This document shows positions 33,226 through 44,986 of a DNA stretch of 64,000 nt, piece by piece. The translations under genes were made by a program, and so were the position numbers. Source of the DNA: Sphaerolaimus hirsutus (Eukaryota > Nematoda > Chromadorea > Monhysterida > Sphaerolaimidae). The stretch spans positions 1-64,000 of the forward strand of contig CAXIWS010000864.1 in NCBI GenBank assembly GCA_964036195.1, given 5' to 3'. Under the pieces are notes generated by a model. That model was not told where the DNA came from. It ran no database searches and saw only the letters and a list, made by a program, of their open reading frames with translations. Each line of letters starts with the position of its first letter. The first letter of the stretch is position 1.

Positions 33226-33430
33226 TCGATATATCGAAAATATGGTCGATATTCGATATCGATATTCGATATTTTTTCAAAATTTTCGATATCGATATTC
33301 GATATTCGATATTTTTTCAAAATTTTCGATATCGATATTCGATATTTGATATTTTTTCAAAATTTTCGATATCGATATTCGATATTTGATATTAAAAAAT
33401 GGTCGATATCCGATATTCGATACGATATAA
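33226..33430. repeat. CGATATTCGATATCGATA array 3
   Basis: Three to four copies of an approximately 49-base unit, CGATATCGATATTCGATAT plus TTTTTTCAAAATTTT. It abuts the foldback element interrupted by the BEL/Pao insertion. Confidence 0.75.
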
Positions 33431-33436
33431 GCAGTA

Positions 33437-33726
33437 TATAGGGGCCTTTTAACCTATGGGGAAGAGGGTGTGCGCTACACTCGTTCCGAGTAAAGAAAAA
33501 AGTGGTTTATGGTATTATTTTTTCCGGAAAGTGTCCGGATTATTGAAACTTATGTCCCCAAAGTGGGACTTATGTTATTATGACGTCATAGTTGTTGACG
33601 CAAGATTGGGTTACGGTAGCGACGCGAGAATTGAGTGTTGACGCAAGATTATATGGGGGGGGGTTGACGCAAAAGAATGCGACGCAAGATTATTGCATGA
33701 GTATTATTGCGTCGCTGTATCCAAAT
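33437..33726. mobile_element. Left part of a TIR element split by the BEL/Pao insertion
   Basis: The first 55 bases (TAGGGGCCTTTTAACCTATG then GGTGTGCGCTACACTCGTTCC-type sequence) are mirrored at 46408-46470. Inside are several TTGACGCAAGATT words, mirrored as TTGCGTCGC and TTTTGCGTCA near 46338-46370. Joined, the interrupted element would be about 450 bp. Confidence 0.7.
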
Positions 33727-33731
33727 CTTAT

Positions 33732-35031
33732 TGTGATGAAGCCACCGAAGTCAGCGTCTTCTACCACCGAATCCGGCTGCTTCAAGACCGTAGTGAGAAA
33801 CGGCCTTTAGAGTGGTTGATTTCCCGTTGTTGCCGAACGTCCACTTGTCGACAGCCAAGTTGAGTTTATTTCGTAGTTGTGTGTTGAAAAAAAGGGGTTC
33901 GAATTGTTTCAGGTACTTTATTTCGATCAGATACAGCGTGTTACAAAAGCGCAAAGTCTAGCGAGCTTCCTAATCGAAGTTTCTATCGCTAGCTTATTTT
34001 CGTTCAGTAGCTTGGGGTCCGCAGACTGAAGTAAAAACTTCCAAAGTAGCTAAGACACGGAAATCACGTATAGAAAAACAGTTACAGTAATTTTCTAATA
34101 CAAATGCACAAATAAGTCACAAATGTAACAATAAGACACATTTTACCGAAACAGTTGGCTTATTTTACGCGTGCATACATTCAAATAATTATGGTAAAGA
34201 AATACCAGGTACAAATTGGGTTAATAGAAAACTATTAATCTTACGAGGTGCGAAGTCGGCAAACTTGGCCGATTTACTAATTTGCTTCAATTTGTCAGAA
34301 AACATTGACGCACATTGGAACTAATAAAATAGGGCTTGAAACTGTAAATAGTAGTGTAAATGTTCCTAATGACATAAATAGAGCAGGGTATATTCGATAT
34401 AATAATAATAATCACTCCTGGAAACGTATATTTCATAATTGGCAAATTGGGACTTATTCGAGGTAAATGGGTATATTAATTGAGCAGGGTCTATAATATA
34501 TTCGGCTTGAGCAGGGTATTAAATATTAAGTAAATATAAATATAAGTTGTGAGCAGGGTTACAATAATTATGCCTACGCGAAGGGCTTCGTAAATACATA
34601 CAGTGAATGCTAGTTGCATACAGGGCACTATTTCTCCATTAGGACGCTGGCCTAGATAATTACGCAGCACGTAAATATTTACAAGATTTGACTTTTGTAA
34701 ACTGCAAGTAAACTAGGTAAATGTATATATAATAATAATCAGAAAATTACGGCGAGTTGAATGAGCCTAATTTCATATTAATACACCTAATAATAACATA
34801 TTTGACCTTTTGACCTAAACATTTCACATAAACCTATCAATAACCTATAAAATGCTTTCCTAATTGAATATTCTCCATGGATACGTAATAAGTATAGGAA
34901 TTACAATTTGCGTGGTAAATAAATATAGTGCATGAAAAGTAAATTAGTGCAAATAAATAAATGTGCGAATATGAGCCTAATTATCAATTCTCTGTATTTC
35001 TTTATCCATCCATTTTGCCACGGTCAGCACA
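33732..35031 (-). mobile_element. 3' LTR of BEL/Pao element, 1300 bp
   Basis: Plus-strand reading TGTGATGAAG...GTCAGCACA. Same length as the copy at 45005-46304, and identical wherever I compared them. The 5-bp target duplication CTTAT lies at 33727-33731 and 46305-46309. No convincing polypurine tract was seen just inside it (35032-35054). Confidence 0.95.
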
Positions 35032-35073
35032 CTCCGGGCGGAAGAGTTGCTGCACCCCGTTGTTGCAGCAACG
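35032..35073. other. Spacer between BEL/Pao ORF stop and 3' LTR
   Basis: Forty-two bases where a polypurine tract is expected. On the coding strand it reads as pyrimidine and GC-rich, with only short purine runs (CCCGGAG next to the LTR). Confidence 0.6.
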
Positions 35074-38000
35074 TCACATGCTGGTGGTGGTGGGCGCCAA
35101 AGTGATGAGTGGCGTTTCCACAGTCGCCTCGGTGGTGAACGTGGTCGTGCGCGAAGTCGTGGGTGTGCGTGAAGTTGCAGGTCCAGTTGCTGGTGATGCC
35201 AACGCCGACCTAGCCTGATGATGAAGCAGGTAGTTGCCCGTGTCGCTTCCTGCGCGTTCGCGTGTGGTGAATTTGCGGATATCAGGCATGTGAACATTGT
35301 CTCTGTTCCTGGCTCTGACTTGTCCCTCATCAGCTGAACTTTCATCTGGCTGAACGTATGCTGATAGTGACTTTGCCATTCTGTCCTCTGTTTCTGCTCT
35401 CCTGGCAAATCTGACGGACTGTGTTGAGTTGGATCTGGCTCTCCTTTTGATTGCTGGTCTCAACTCTGTCTTGCGCACTTTTCTCTGTGGATAATTGGTC
35501 TCTTTCTGAGTTGACTTCTTGATAGTGTATCTGACGGCTCTGAAGCATAGCCATATGCATTTGAATGGACACACTATGCATTTCCATATGCATGTGTATA
35601 CGCATGGTGGAATCACTGGTTTCCCTGTGGCAATTCTCCAATTGTACCACAGGTATCCTGCAGCAACAATTCCAGCTACCAGGATTGTGATTCCCAGCAG
35701 TATTGCGATTGTGTTGATGATCACTTGAAAGGGTCCTTTCAGCATTCCTCCCATAAAGTTGGTGTACCCTTTTGATACTCCAGATATATAATGACCATAT
35801 GCTTTGCCGATTCCTGCTGCTGTCTGTCCAATTCCAGCTCCAATGCCTTCTATTGAATTTCTGATCACTCTGGGATCCAATGACATGTCTGCTGTGTAAT
35901 CAATCAACTGATTCTGCACATGCTCTAAATTCTGTAGTCTCTGAATCTGGCCTCTGACATCCATGAAATTGGTCGCTCTGTTGACAATGTTGGTGAACAG
36001 GTGAGGCGCATCAAACGTGAAGGCCTGCCACTGTCCTTTCCATGTCATTTCAATTGGCGTCTCTGTGACATGCACCATTCCATGTGCGGACTTCCACTGT
36101 CCATGTTCATTTCTGTACAGGTGCGGTGTGGTGTGGCTGCAGTCCTCTTCTGGTGATTTCTCCACCAAGTCTCTGCTGCCTGGGCTTTTGAACCACAAGG
36201 GCCCGCCTTTGTCCAATCTCATTGGTGTGTACTTGTAACATGTCTCTCCCACCTTTCCTGTCTGATAAATTATGTATGGCTGCACTTCCTTGCATTCCCA
36301 AAACATAATTGCTTCTCCAGCCCATTCTGCATGAACATCCTGTCTTCCCAGCATGGCTCGAATCCCCAGTGTTGGATCGATGCGGAAAAGCTGAGTCAAC
36401 ATGTCCAGTTGGTTCTTGCGAAGTTGACATAATTGATGCCATACAATCGCAAATTGTGCCTGAGTCATCTTTCTGACCACATGTTGCAGGAACTGAAACT
36501 TGGAGTTTCTGTCGTCCAATCTGGCATACAATGTTCCACTGATTGTCGATTCTCTTGCCTCCACTATCTTTCCTGGCATTGCCCATTCCACAGGCACATC
36601 TTCTCTTCTGTCAAACTGGATGAATACACCTCCTTGATCGGTATAGTATGTGTCTCCCGGAACACATTCTGAACCAATTGGTCTCTTCGTCTTGTTGCTG
36701 TGGGAGTATGCTGCTTGCAATTTTGATACAATAATTGTCTGGCCAGATATCTCTGATTTGAATCTGCCAATTCTCTCATATGCACATTGATGTTTGAAAT
36801 TCTCCGTATCCCACACTGTGATTCCATAATTGTGGTCTCTGCAATGTCCCATCATGGCTCTGCACTGGCTGAAATCTTGTAAGTCGCTGATTACAGTCTT
36901 TCCATCGAGTGAAGCCACGGTTCCTTCTTCCATGTAGAAGTTACTGACGACATTCTCTTTGTCATGGCAACACCATGAATATTCCACTTTCAAGGTTTGA
37001 TTGGTTGTCCACACTCTGGGCTCCATTTCCACCAAAGGTGTTCCTCTGAACATCTTGTGAATTCTTGCATAGTTACAGGCTACCACGCCAACTTGCTGGT
37101 ATTTCTCGAAATTGCCTGTAATGCCTTTCGCTCCCCAGAAACTGGTGTGTGTGATGATTTCTTTGATTCTGATGTAGCATCTGTATGCTTTCTCTTTCTG
37201 TGGAATCTGTCTCTGTGCGTAAAGTGTAACTTTCATTGCCTTGACAAAATTCCTTGGTGGGATATGGCACTGCACTTCTTCAGGAACTGTAAGCGCATGT
37301 CCATGCCTTCCACTGGTGCAAATCTGATACTTCTGGCTTTGTGAATTGATCACCTGTTCCACAGGATGATCCTTGATTGCGTCTTTGAATCTCTCATAAG
37401 TCTGCATTTCTCTGACAGATTTTGGTGGCCATTCTGAAGGCAAAGGCGGCAATCCATGATGCGCTGCCAATGATGGTGGCCTTACTGTCGAGGTTTCTAG
37501 AATGTATGTTCTAGAAAATACTTCGCTGTAAGCCTTGCCGGCTTCTCTCAGGGTTGCTGACTCTGACATGCCTGTCAGCATCAATATCATACACAGCATT
37601 CCAATCACCAGACTGCTGGTGGTTGCTGTGGCCTTCCCTGTTGCACTTCTCAGGACTCTATCCGATGCTGAGTTCCTCTGAGCAGGGTTTTGTACAGAGT
37701 CTCTGTTCGAGCTCTGATTTCTGACATGTTTCTGGACAATTGCTGGGTCCAGTAAATCCACTTTGACTGTCACTGCTGTCTCTGGGATATCCATTGTCTT
37801 TGAATTGATTTCCAGCGGATACAATTGATTGAGTGGTCTGCTGACCACATTTCTGTTGGCAGTTCTGACTTTTGCTGAGCGAATCTGTCCATCTTTGCTG
37901 GGCTCTAACTGCTCGATGCGACCCATCTTCCATGCACCTCTGGGCATGTTCTCTTCATAAATCAGCACAACTTCATTCACTTTGGGTTCTTGAGTCGCTG

Positions 38001-41000
38001 TCAATCTGCCATGTTTGTGTGTCACCTGAGTTCTTTCCCTCAAGCTTGGGATATACTCTTGATGCCACAAGTCCCAGAACTTATCCAAAGTTTGCTGGGT
38101 TGTCTCCCAATATTTCTGCAGTTTCGCTGCGTTATCCATTCTGGGCACAAATTCTCCATCTTTGTCTGCGTCAAACTGTGGTGCTCCAATCTGACCCTCC
38201 CCTGTCAGGAAATCTTTTGGCGTCAGCACTCTGAGGCTCTTTACATCACCATAGATGTAAGAGATTGGCCTGCTGTTGATCACTGCTTCAACTTCTGGCA
38301 GAAGTGTCAACAATTCTTGCAGGGTTAACATTCTGTGCCCCACAGCTGCCTTGAAATGTTTCTTGGTGATACCCACCATTCTCTCATAGACTCCTCCCTG
38401 CCATGGTGCCATAGGAGTAGTCATGTTCCATTGGATTTGTTGCTGTGAGCAGTAAGTCTGTACTGCTCCACTTTTGACCATTTCTGACCATTCCTTTCCA
38501 ATATTAATGGCCTTGTCCGTGCTTGTGCTGAGCACTTTCTCTGTCAATTTGAATTGCGTCGCATTGTCTGAAATAACTGCTTCAGGCTTTCCACGCCTAG
38601 CGATGAATCTCCTGACTGCATTCAGGAATTCCTGTGCTGTCATGTCCAGCACACTTTCCAGGTGAACTGCACGTGTCACCATACATGTGAACAAACAGAT
38701 CCACATTTTCCTGTGATCTTTGTCCACTTTGTACCAAACTGGTCCCAAATAATCCAAGCCCGTGTACTGGAACGGTCTGGCTCTCTGAACTCTGGTTTCT
38801 GGCAAATCTGGCATTGGTGGAAGCTGGTACGGCTTTGCTCCCAATTTCTTACAGGTTGGGCAGGTTCTCGTCACATTGTAAATCACCCGTCTGCCCTGTG
38901 TAATCCAGTACTTTTGTCTGATCGCTGCCAATGTATGTTGCACTCCTGCGTGCATCAACTTCTCATGCTGGTCTCTGACGATCAGCTGAGTCACTGTAGC
39001 CGTTGCTGGCAACAGTATGAGTGGTACTGTGACCTCCTGTGGGTCTGTATGCTCCATTCTGCTGTGGCACTTCAGGATTCCATCCTGATGCATCTGCACA
39101 TTGAGCCATTTGATCAACTGCTGGTCTGCAGCTGTTTTCTTGCTATTCTGGCTACCTCTGCTGTGGCCTGTTGCCAGAATCTCTGCCACTCCTTTGTAAT
39201 GATTCTGTTGCGTCACTTTGATCCAGTATTTCAATGCAATTTCTCTTTCTTCAATGCTGATAATTCCCTGTGGTTTCATTGTTCCACAGATACTTTCCAT
39301 GATTTCTGACAATCCATTCTGACTGTCATTTTTGCTGCGTTTTTTGTGCATCTGTCGCACAAATCTCATCACGTATACTGTTGCATCCAGTAATTTCGTC
39401 AGTGATGAGAATCTCTGAATCTCAATTCCCAATGGGTTGCTTTGCTTGCTTTCATCAGCTTGCACACTGCTGGCATCTGGGTCACTGACCACTTGCTGTG
39501 TGGCGCCCAGGTAAATTGGACTGGCTTTTGGGGACTTGAGTTCTTCTTTCTTGATTTCTGCCATTACTTTTGGCGTGACTGGCTCCACTTTCGGCTCTGG
39601 CCACTCTCCAGTCATTAACCATTCTGGCCCCTTCCACCACAGGTTACTGCCTTCCAACTCTGACATATTCATGCCTCTTGTGGCCATGTCAGCTGGGTTT
39701 TCCAGTCCTGCGATGTGTCTGATGTGCATGTTCTCTGTCTCACTCTGAATTTTCCTGATTTCATCCAATCTGTTCTTGACAAAACATGCCAGTGGCTTCG
39801 CTGTTGTCAGCCACTTCAGACAACAGGTTGAATCTGACCATACAACTGTTTGACTGAATTTGACGTCCTTGAGCTCCTTGTGAATGAATTTCGACATTCT
39901 GCTGCCGATCAACATTGCTAACAATTCCAGCCGTGGAATTGTCACTTCTGGTTTCTTTGGAGCGAGTCTCAATCTGGAGTACAGCAGGCTTGACGTGCCG
40001 CTGTCATTTTCTGTTTTCTGGCATATGTATGCCGCTGCGCTGTATGCCATTGCTGAGGCATCGACGAAAATGTGCAGTTGTGCATCTGCACCACTCTGAT
40101 AATTCAAATTTCTGTTGAACTTGATCTGTCCAACTTTGAGCAATTCTGTCTCTAATTGCTGCCAAATTGCTGTCTGTTCCTCAGACAGGGGATTATCCCA
40201 CTCTTTGGCACTTGGTCCTGAATGCCATAACGTTTGCAAAAATCTCTTTGCTGACAGTAGGACAGGACTGACGAGTCCCATTGGATCAAAACATCCCGCA
40301 GTCACCTTTGCAACTGTCCTTTTCGTGGGAAGTTTGATTTTCTGGTCAGTTTCTGATAATTGCGATTGCTGGACTGTCTTTGGCGTTTTCAGCCACATCT
40401 GGTCGCTCTCTGTGTCCCATTTCATTCCTAGGACTGTTGTGACAATTTCCTTGGCCACATCTGACTCTGCCAATTGCCAAGTAAAGCTCTTATTGTTGCT
40501 GTTCCATTCTCTTAGATTCATCTGTGCCTCTGTGAACAGCACTTTGGATTCCTGGTACAATTCGATTGCTTTCTGCTCTGTGTCCACACTGAGGATCAAA
40601 TTATCCACATACAGATTTTCATCGATCAATTTTGCATTTTCTGTGCCAGCTTGATTCAGGTGGTATCTGACTGTCAGCGCCAGCAGCGCTGGACTGCAGA
40701 TTATACCAAATGGCACTCTGGCAAATCTGTAAATCTGAATGTTGTCTTCCATGGATGGTTTCGTGGGATCCTTGTACCACAGAAATCTTGTCACGTCTCT
40801 GTCACTGTCCTGCAGACTGATCTGCAGAAACGCTTTCTCTATGTCTGCGACCAGTGCAGTTCCATACAATCGGAATCGCATCAGCATCCCTACCAGCTGT
40901 GGTAGTATGACTGGACCGCGGTACATGCATTCATTCAAGCTTGGCATGCCTGGCGGTTTTGCTGAGGCATCATATACCTCTCTGACCTTTGTGGTAGTTT

Positions 41001-43776
41001 TCTCTGGCGTTATCACTGGTTGATGAGGCAAAATATGGAACTTTCTGCCATCCATAATATCCTCTTGAACCTTTTCAATGACTCCTTGCTCCTCTTGTGC
41101 TTTCATGATTGCCTGAATTTTCTCCAATAATTCTGGGTCTCTCTTGAGCCTGTTGGTGAGGTACCTGAACCTCTTGAACGCCATTGCTTTGTTATCTGGG
41201 AGTTCATGCAAATTCGGTTTGTACATGAACTTTACAGAGTACCGTCCATCTGGGTTTCTCTGTACATTCTCATTGAATTGCTTGATGGCCTCATCATCCT
41301 CGACGAGGTCTGGCTGGTCCATTATGCCAATGGTATCCAGTCTGTCCATATCTTTGACATTTGGTACAGGAGCAATTGACAACGGTGCTTCCTCGTACCA
41401 CTTTTCTCTCTGAATTTGATGCACAATTGTGTTGACCACCACCGGATATGCACCATCCGTGGTCCATTGATTTCTGTTGCTTGTCAGCTGCCCACCTCCC
41501 ATCAGCAATCCCAATTCTGATGGAATGACATACAATCCTGACGGAAGTCTGGTGGTGCTGGTGTTTCTGGACATCAAGTCCCAGAAATAATTCAAGCCCA
41601 CTATAATGTCTGGCTTGAACTTGCACTCTGTCCCTTTTTCCTTGGGAATTCTGTCTGCAAAGTAACTCTCATCCGGGAAGTACTTCTGCAGGTACTTTTC
41701 GTCCTGTTCTGACACAGGCACTTTGACTTGTTCTGTGGTCAACGTCGGGACCACATCTGCCACCATTTCCACTTTCTGGCCATTTCTAAGCCGCATTCTG
41801 AATTCCACTTGCTGTACTACTTTATAGTGCGGCTTTTCATTTCCGAATGTGTACACCTGGATGTGGTGTTCACCTGTACTCTTCAAATTGAGTTTCTTGG
41901 CCACTCTCTCTGACATGTACGTTCCCTGGGACCCTGTGTCCAGGAACGCTTGAATCTGTAGTGGTGGCTGTTCAGGCTCCATCTCTGTATCCACTTCTGA
42001 AGCTTCAATCACGGTTCTGGCTGTCATCAGCATTGACATATTCCTGTTTACTGACAGGTTCACTGACGTATTCTGTTGCTTTGTATTTGGTTCTGTAACC
42101 ACTGTGCTGGATATGGTTTCTGTCTCTACCATGTCTGGTCCAGCTTCTTCCACAGTGACACAATTCACTGTGGCCTTTCTTTGTTGACTCTGTGCTGGTC
42201 GACCGGCCGTCGGCACAGACTTTCTGCCATTGTTTGCTGATTGCTGGCCACTCAGTTGACCATTTGCTTTGAATGCTGGAATTTGCCGTCCAGCGTTTCC
42301 ATTGCCATTGTCACCAAATTTCTCTGGGCACACCGCAGTGTGGTGCCTATTGGACTTGCAATAGAAGCAACTTCTCGTAAATTGACATTGATTCATGTAA
42401 TGCCCTTTCTGCAGGCATCTCAGGCATCGCTCTGCCTTTGACAAAATCACCCTCCTTTCTCTGGCAGTTTTGAACTTTGGACACTTATCATTAAAGTGTA
42501 ATTGCTGTGTGTCATTGCAGAACACACACGGTCTCCCAGGATTCATGAATCCAGCCTGTGGTGCACTCTGACCATTCTGGATCACAGACATGCTCCCTGT
42601 GCTGGTCCTAGGATTCTCTGGCCCTCTAAATCGATTCCCATTGCCTTGGAACCGATTATTGAATTGCTGTGCGCGGGGATTATTCCCGTATCCCTGGCGC
42701 GATTGCTGAACTGGTGCCTCAGTTTGCTGTGCGTGCTGTACAGCCTCACTGAGCGCTAGCTGTTGGCCAAACAGCTTTCTGAATTTTTCCACCGTCAAGG
42801 CTTCCTCAGTTCCCTGTTCCTTCTGGATTTCTCTGAGAACCTCGGGTGGCACTTTCTGTTGCAGCTGGCTCAACAGCATTGGATGTTCCACTGATTCGCC
42901 CAGTGACTCCAACTGCTGGAGCAGCCTTTCAATTGCATCAAACAAAATTCTCATATCCTGACAGGTATTCCTGGCCTGTCGCAACTTCATGATATTACTC
43001 ATCAGCGTGTTTCTGACCACAACTGGCTGGTCATATCTCTTCTTGAGCATTGCAATTGCGGGTGCATAATTCTCTGCTGTCACACTCAATCCACTGATCA
43101 TGCCAAATGCTGAGCCTTTCAGCAAGCTCCTTAAATATGAAAACTTGGAAATGTCCTCCAAATCTGTCCGATTGTGAATGTGGGATTCGAACATTTGCCA
43201 CCATGACCGAAATTTGACAATTTCCCCAGTAAACTGTTCCACTTCCAGTTTCTGTAATTTGACGCTTTTTGCTGTGGTTGCATTGGTTGAACTGGCCCCC
43301 GGAACAGCTCCCTGAGCTGTCAGAGCCATCTGAGCAGCCATTTGCTGTATGAATGCTGTATTGACTTCATACATGGTATTTCCGCTCTGTTGCTGGATCA
43401 TGTCTTGCAACTCTTCGATGTACACATTCATGGCTACCACTTTCTGTGTCACCAAGTCTGACATATTTGCATATTCTTCATATGAGTCTTGGTATATCTT
43501 CTGTTCTTGTTCCATCTGATCGGGTTCGTCAATGTCTTTGACGATATCCCTCCATGCGTCAAATTGAGTTTTCACTGCATTCATTGCACTTTCCAATTTT
43601 GCACCCTCCTGTTTGACAGATGCAATAACTCTTCTCATTTCTGTTCTCTTTTCTTCCTTTGTTGCTCCCGCAAATAACTCTGGGTCATATTTGGCAAATT
43701 CTCTTGCCAATCTGCTTTCCACCCTGTGCTTTGCTGGCCCCAGGGTCTTTCTGATGTGACCCGTTGGCGAAACCAT
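35074..43776 (-). CDS. BEL/Pao gag-pol-env-like polyprotein, single intact frame
   Basis: 2900 codons from ATG 43774-43776 (AAAATGG context) to TGA 35074-35076. Approximate order: gag region with coiled-coil N terminus (1-400), Cys/His knuckles (CLRCLQKGHYMNQC, about 450-490), aspartic protease DTGSQG (about 613), reverse transcriptase with YVDN (about 1058) in place of YMDD-type, RNase H VDAS (about 1240), integrase HHCC (about 1605-1645) and core with LDYLGP, ISDNATQFK and YERMV (about 1675-1800), then a DUF5641-type end (WDLWHQEY). After it comes a hydrophobic signal-like segment (about 2060), a Cys-rich ectodomain, and a membrane helix (about 2690-2715) with a 200-residue basic tail. This is the layout of env-bearing BEL/Pao elements. 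I could not assign the envelope to a known glycoprotein group. No stop or frameshift interrupts it. Confidence 0.93.
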   Translation of the reverse strand: MVSPTGHIRKTLGPAKHRVESRLAREFAKYDPELFAGATKEEKRTEMRRVIASVKQEGAKLESAMNAVKTQFDAWRDIVKDIDEPDQMEQEQKIYQDSYEEYANMSDLVTQKVVAMNVYIEELQDMIQQQSGNTMYEVNTAFIQQMAAQMALTAQGAVPGASSTNATTAKSVKLQKLEVEQFTGEIVKFRSWWQMFESHIHNRTDLEDISKFSYLRSLLKGSAFGMISGLSVTAENYAPAIAMLKKRYDQPVVVRNTLMSNIMKLRQARNTCQDMRILFDAIERLLQQLESLGESVEHPMLLSQLQQKVPPEVLREIQKEQGTEEALTVEKFRKLFGQQLALSEAVQHAQQTEAPVQQSRQGYGNNPRAQQFNNRFQGNGNRFRGPENPRTSTGSMSVIQNGQSAPQAGFMNPGRPCVFCNDTQQLHFNDKCPKFKTARERRVILSKAERCLRCLQKGHYMNQCQFTRSCFYCKSNRHHTAVCPEKFGDNGNGNAGRQIPAFKANGQLSGQQSANNGRKSVPTAGRPAQSQQRKATVNCVTVEEAGPDMVETETISSTVVTEPNTKQQNTSVNLSVNRNMSMLMTARTVIEASEVDTEMEPEQPPLQIQAFLDTGSQGTYMSERVAKKLNLKSTGEHHIQVYTFGNEKPHYKVVQQVEFRMRLRNGQKVEMVADVVPTLTTEQVKVPVSEQDEKYLQKYFPDESYFADRIPKEKGTECKFKPDIIVGLNYFWDLMSRNTSTTRLPSGLYVIPSELGLLMGGGQLTSNRNQWTTDGAYPVVVNTIVHQIQREKWYEEAPLSIAPVPNVKDMDRLDTIGIMDQPDLVEDDEAIKQFNENVQRNPDGRYSVKFMYKPNLHELPDNKAMAFKRFRYLTNRLKRDPELLEKIQAIMKAQEEQGVIEKVQEDIMDGRKFHILPHQPVITPEKTTTKVREVYDASAKPPGMPSLNECMYRGPVILPQLVGMLMRFRLYGTALVADIEKAFLQISLQDSDRDVTRFLWYKDPTKPSMEDNIQIYRFARVPFGIICSPALLALTVRYHLNQAGTENAKLIDENLYVDNLILSVDTEQKAIELYQESKVLFTEAQMNLREWNSNNKSFTWQLAESDVAKEIVTTVLGMKWDTESDQMWLKTPKTVQQSQLSETDQKIKLPTKRTVAKVTAGCFDPMGLVSPVLLSAKRFLQTLWHSGPSAKEWDNPLSEEQTAIWQQLETELLKVGQIKFNRNLNYQSGADAQLHIFVDASAMAYSAAAYICQKTENDSGTSSLLYSRLRLAPKKPEVTIPRLELLAMLIGSRMSKFIHKELKDVKFSQTVVWSDSTCCLKWLTTAKPLACFVKNRLDEIRKIQSETENMHIRHIAGLENPADMATRGMNMSELEGSNLWWKGPEWLMTGEWPEPKVEPVTPKVMAEIKKEELKSPKASPIYLGATQQVVSDPDASSVQADESKQSNPLGIEIQRFSSLTKLLDATVYVMRFVRQMHKKRSKNDSQNGLSEIMESICGTMKPQGIISIEEREIALKYWIKVTQQNHYKGVAEILATGHSRGSQNSKKTAADQQLIKWLNVQMHQDGILKCHSRMEHTDPQEVTVPLILLPATATVTQLIVRDQHEKLMHAGVQHTLAAIRQKYWITQGRRVIYNVTRTCPTCKKLGAKPYQLPPMPDLPETRVQRARPFQYTGLDYLGPVWYKVDKDHRKMWICLFTCMVTRAVHLESVLDMTAQEFLNAVRRFIARRGKPEAVISDNATQFKLTEKVLSTSTDKAINIGKEWSEMVKSGAVQTYCSQQQIQWNMTTPMAPWQGGVYERMVGITKKHFKAAVGHRMLTLQELLTLLPEVEAVINSRPISYIYGDVKSLRVLTPKDFLTGEGQIGAPQFDADKDGEFVPRMDNAAKLQKYWETTQQTLDKFWDLWHQEYIPSLRERTQVTHKHGRLTATQEPKVNEVVLIYEENMPRGAWKMGRIEQLEPSKDGQIRSAKVRTANRNVVSRPLNQLYPLEINSKTMDIPETAVTVKVDLLDPAIVQKHVRNQSSNRDSVQNPAQRNSASDRVLRSATGKATATTSSLVIGMLCMILMLTGMSESATLREAGKAYSEVFSRTYILETSTVRPPSLAAHHGLPPLPSEWPPKSVREMQTYERFKDAIKDHPVEQVINSQSQKYQICTSGRHGHALTVPEEVQCHIPPRNFVKAMKVTLYAQRQIPQKEKAYRCYIRIKEIITHTSFWGAKGITGNFEKYQQVGVVACNYARIHKMFRGTPLVEMEPRVWTTNQTLKVEYSWCCHDKENVVSNFYMEEGTVASLDGKTVISDLQDFSQCRAMMGHCRDHNYGITVWDTENFKHQCAYERIGRFKSEISGQTIIVSKLQAAYSHSNKTKRPIGSECVPGDTYYTDQGGVFIQFDRREDVPVEWAMPGKIVEARESTISGTLYARLDDRNSKFQFLQHVVRKMTQAQFAIVWHQLCQLRKNQLDMLTQLFRIDPTLGIRAMLGRQDVHAEWAGEAIMFWECKEVQPYIIYQTGKVGETCYKYTPMRLDKGGPLWFKSPGSRDLVEKSPEEDCSHTTPHLYRNEHGQWKSAHGMVHVTETPIEMTWKGQWQAFTFDAPHLFTNIVNRATNFMDVRGQIQRLQNLEHVQNQLIDYTADMSLDPRVIRNSIEGIGAGIGQTAAGIGKAYGHYISGVSKGYTNFMGGMLKGPFQVIINTIAILLGITILVAGIVAAGYLWYNWRIATGKPVIPPCVYTCIWKCIVCPFKCIWLCFRAVRYTIKKSTQKETNYPQRKVRKTELRPAIKRRARSNSTQSVRFARRAETEDRMAKSLSAYVQPDESSADEGQVRARNRDNVHMPDIRKFTTRERAGSDTGNYLLHHQARSALASPATGPATSRTPTTSRTTTFTTEATVETPLITLAPTTTSM

Positions 43777-44986
43777 TTTTGCTGATGAATTTTCCTTCAC
43801 TGTTTCTCTTTATAGTGCGTCGCCTGTGACGCTTGGGACGCTTCTCTGCGTCTTTCTGTGTAGTGCTCTGTGCACCACGGATTTGTTGTGCCACGCACAA
43901 TACCAATGCAGTCCTACAGGCCCCTGACGTGTTCTCACGCGTTGACCTTTACTGCACTGGCACCAGGTGTGTTCCTAAAGCCCCTGACGTGATTGTTTAC
44001 ACGCGTTGACTTCAACACACCGGTCAAATCCACCTGGACAATAAACAAGTTCTTTGCCCAGCAGTGTGCGCCCAAAGAGGGTCCGTACACACTCTTTCTG
44101 AGCGCTCTGGCGCTCTTTCTGGCACGCCTGTGTGCCTTGTGACCACGCCGGCCACTTGCTTTCCTGAGCGGCTCCTGTGCTGCTATGCGCAGTGCTGCGC
44201 TTGCCGTGTCGCCTGTGACACGTTTCTGTGCACTCTGGTGCACTCTCTGATTCTGGGCAGTGTTTCTGTACACTGCTCTGCAATTGCACCTGTGCAATGC
44301 AGAATTCTAGCACTTTTGCGCTGTCTGATCTGATGGTACCGAGCAGGCACAGCGTGTATATTTGATGGGAGCTCCGCAAAGCCCCTACACGCTACCAAGT
44401 ATCCTAATACTTGGTTTTCAAATCCACTCTCTGTCAGCTACAGCCCTCTGTCAGCTACAGCCCTTTGTACACTGATACCCCTACTTTTGCACTTCCGAGG
44501 TATGAGTCCACTCTTACCCAGTGGAGCGAGGGACCTCCGCGAATGCCCAAAAAACAGCCCTTTGACTAGCGTGGCTTTGTGGCGATCCTGTCTCCGTCAG
44601 GTCACCCTCCCTCGGCATAGGAAGGACGTGCGAGCGGTCACTGGCGTCCGAATGTACAGGAGCGTCCAGCGAAAGTTTGACCACCGTCCGACAATGACTC
44701 CTTGTCAAATGCCGGTGCCGCCCAGCGTCTAGCACCTTGCCAGAACACTGGTGAAAGCTGCCTGAAATCCTGACAGGCTTGTCAGAACTCCAGTGTCCTC
44801 CGCGCGTGAGCGTAGAACCGCTCCCAGGATGTAGACAGGAGTGCCGTGACTTTGGCACAATGCTGTCTGCAAATCAACGGCCAACGCTCAGCCAAGGCCA
44901 ATTGATGTTCAGCAGGACTTTTGAAGTTCTGCCAACTGCCGCACAATGTCCGTTCCGGCTTGGTGATAGCACAATGTCATGCAATC
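43777..44986 (-). promoter_or_regulatory. 5' leader of the BEL/Pao element
   Basis: About 1.2 kb between the primer site and the polyprotein start. It is richer in short GC words than the rest, with repeats of GCGCTCTTTCTG and CTGTCAGCTACAGCCCT. It would contain packaging and dimerisation signals; none can be defined by eye. Short frames in it are not supported. Confidence 0.6.

Noticed and set aside
33751..33954. 67-codon frame present twice (also 45024-45227)
   Set aside because: It lies in the two LTRs, so its conservation is explained by LTR identity, and no function is expected there.
38662..39309. 215-codon forward frame and other plus-strand frames across 35-44 kb
   Set aside because: They are antisense shadows of the 2900-codon BEL/Pao polyprotein, which has full domain support.
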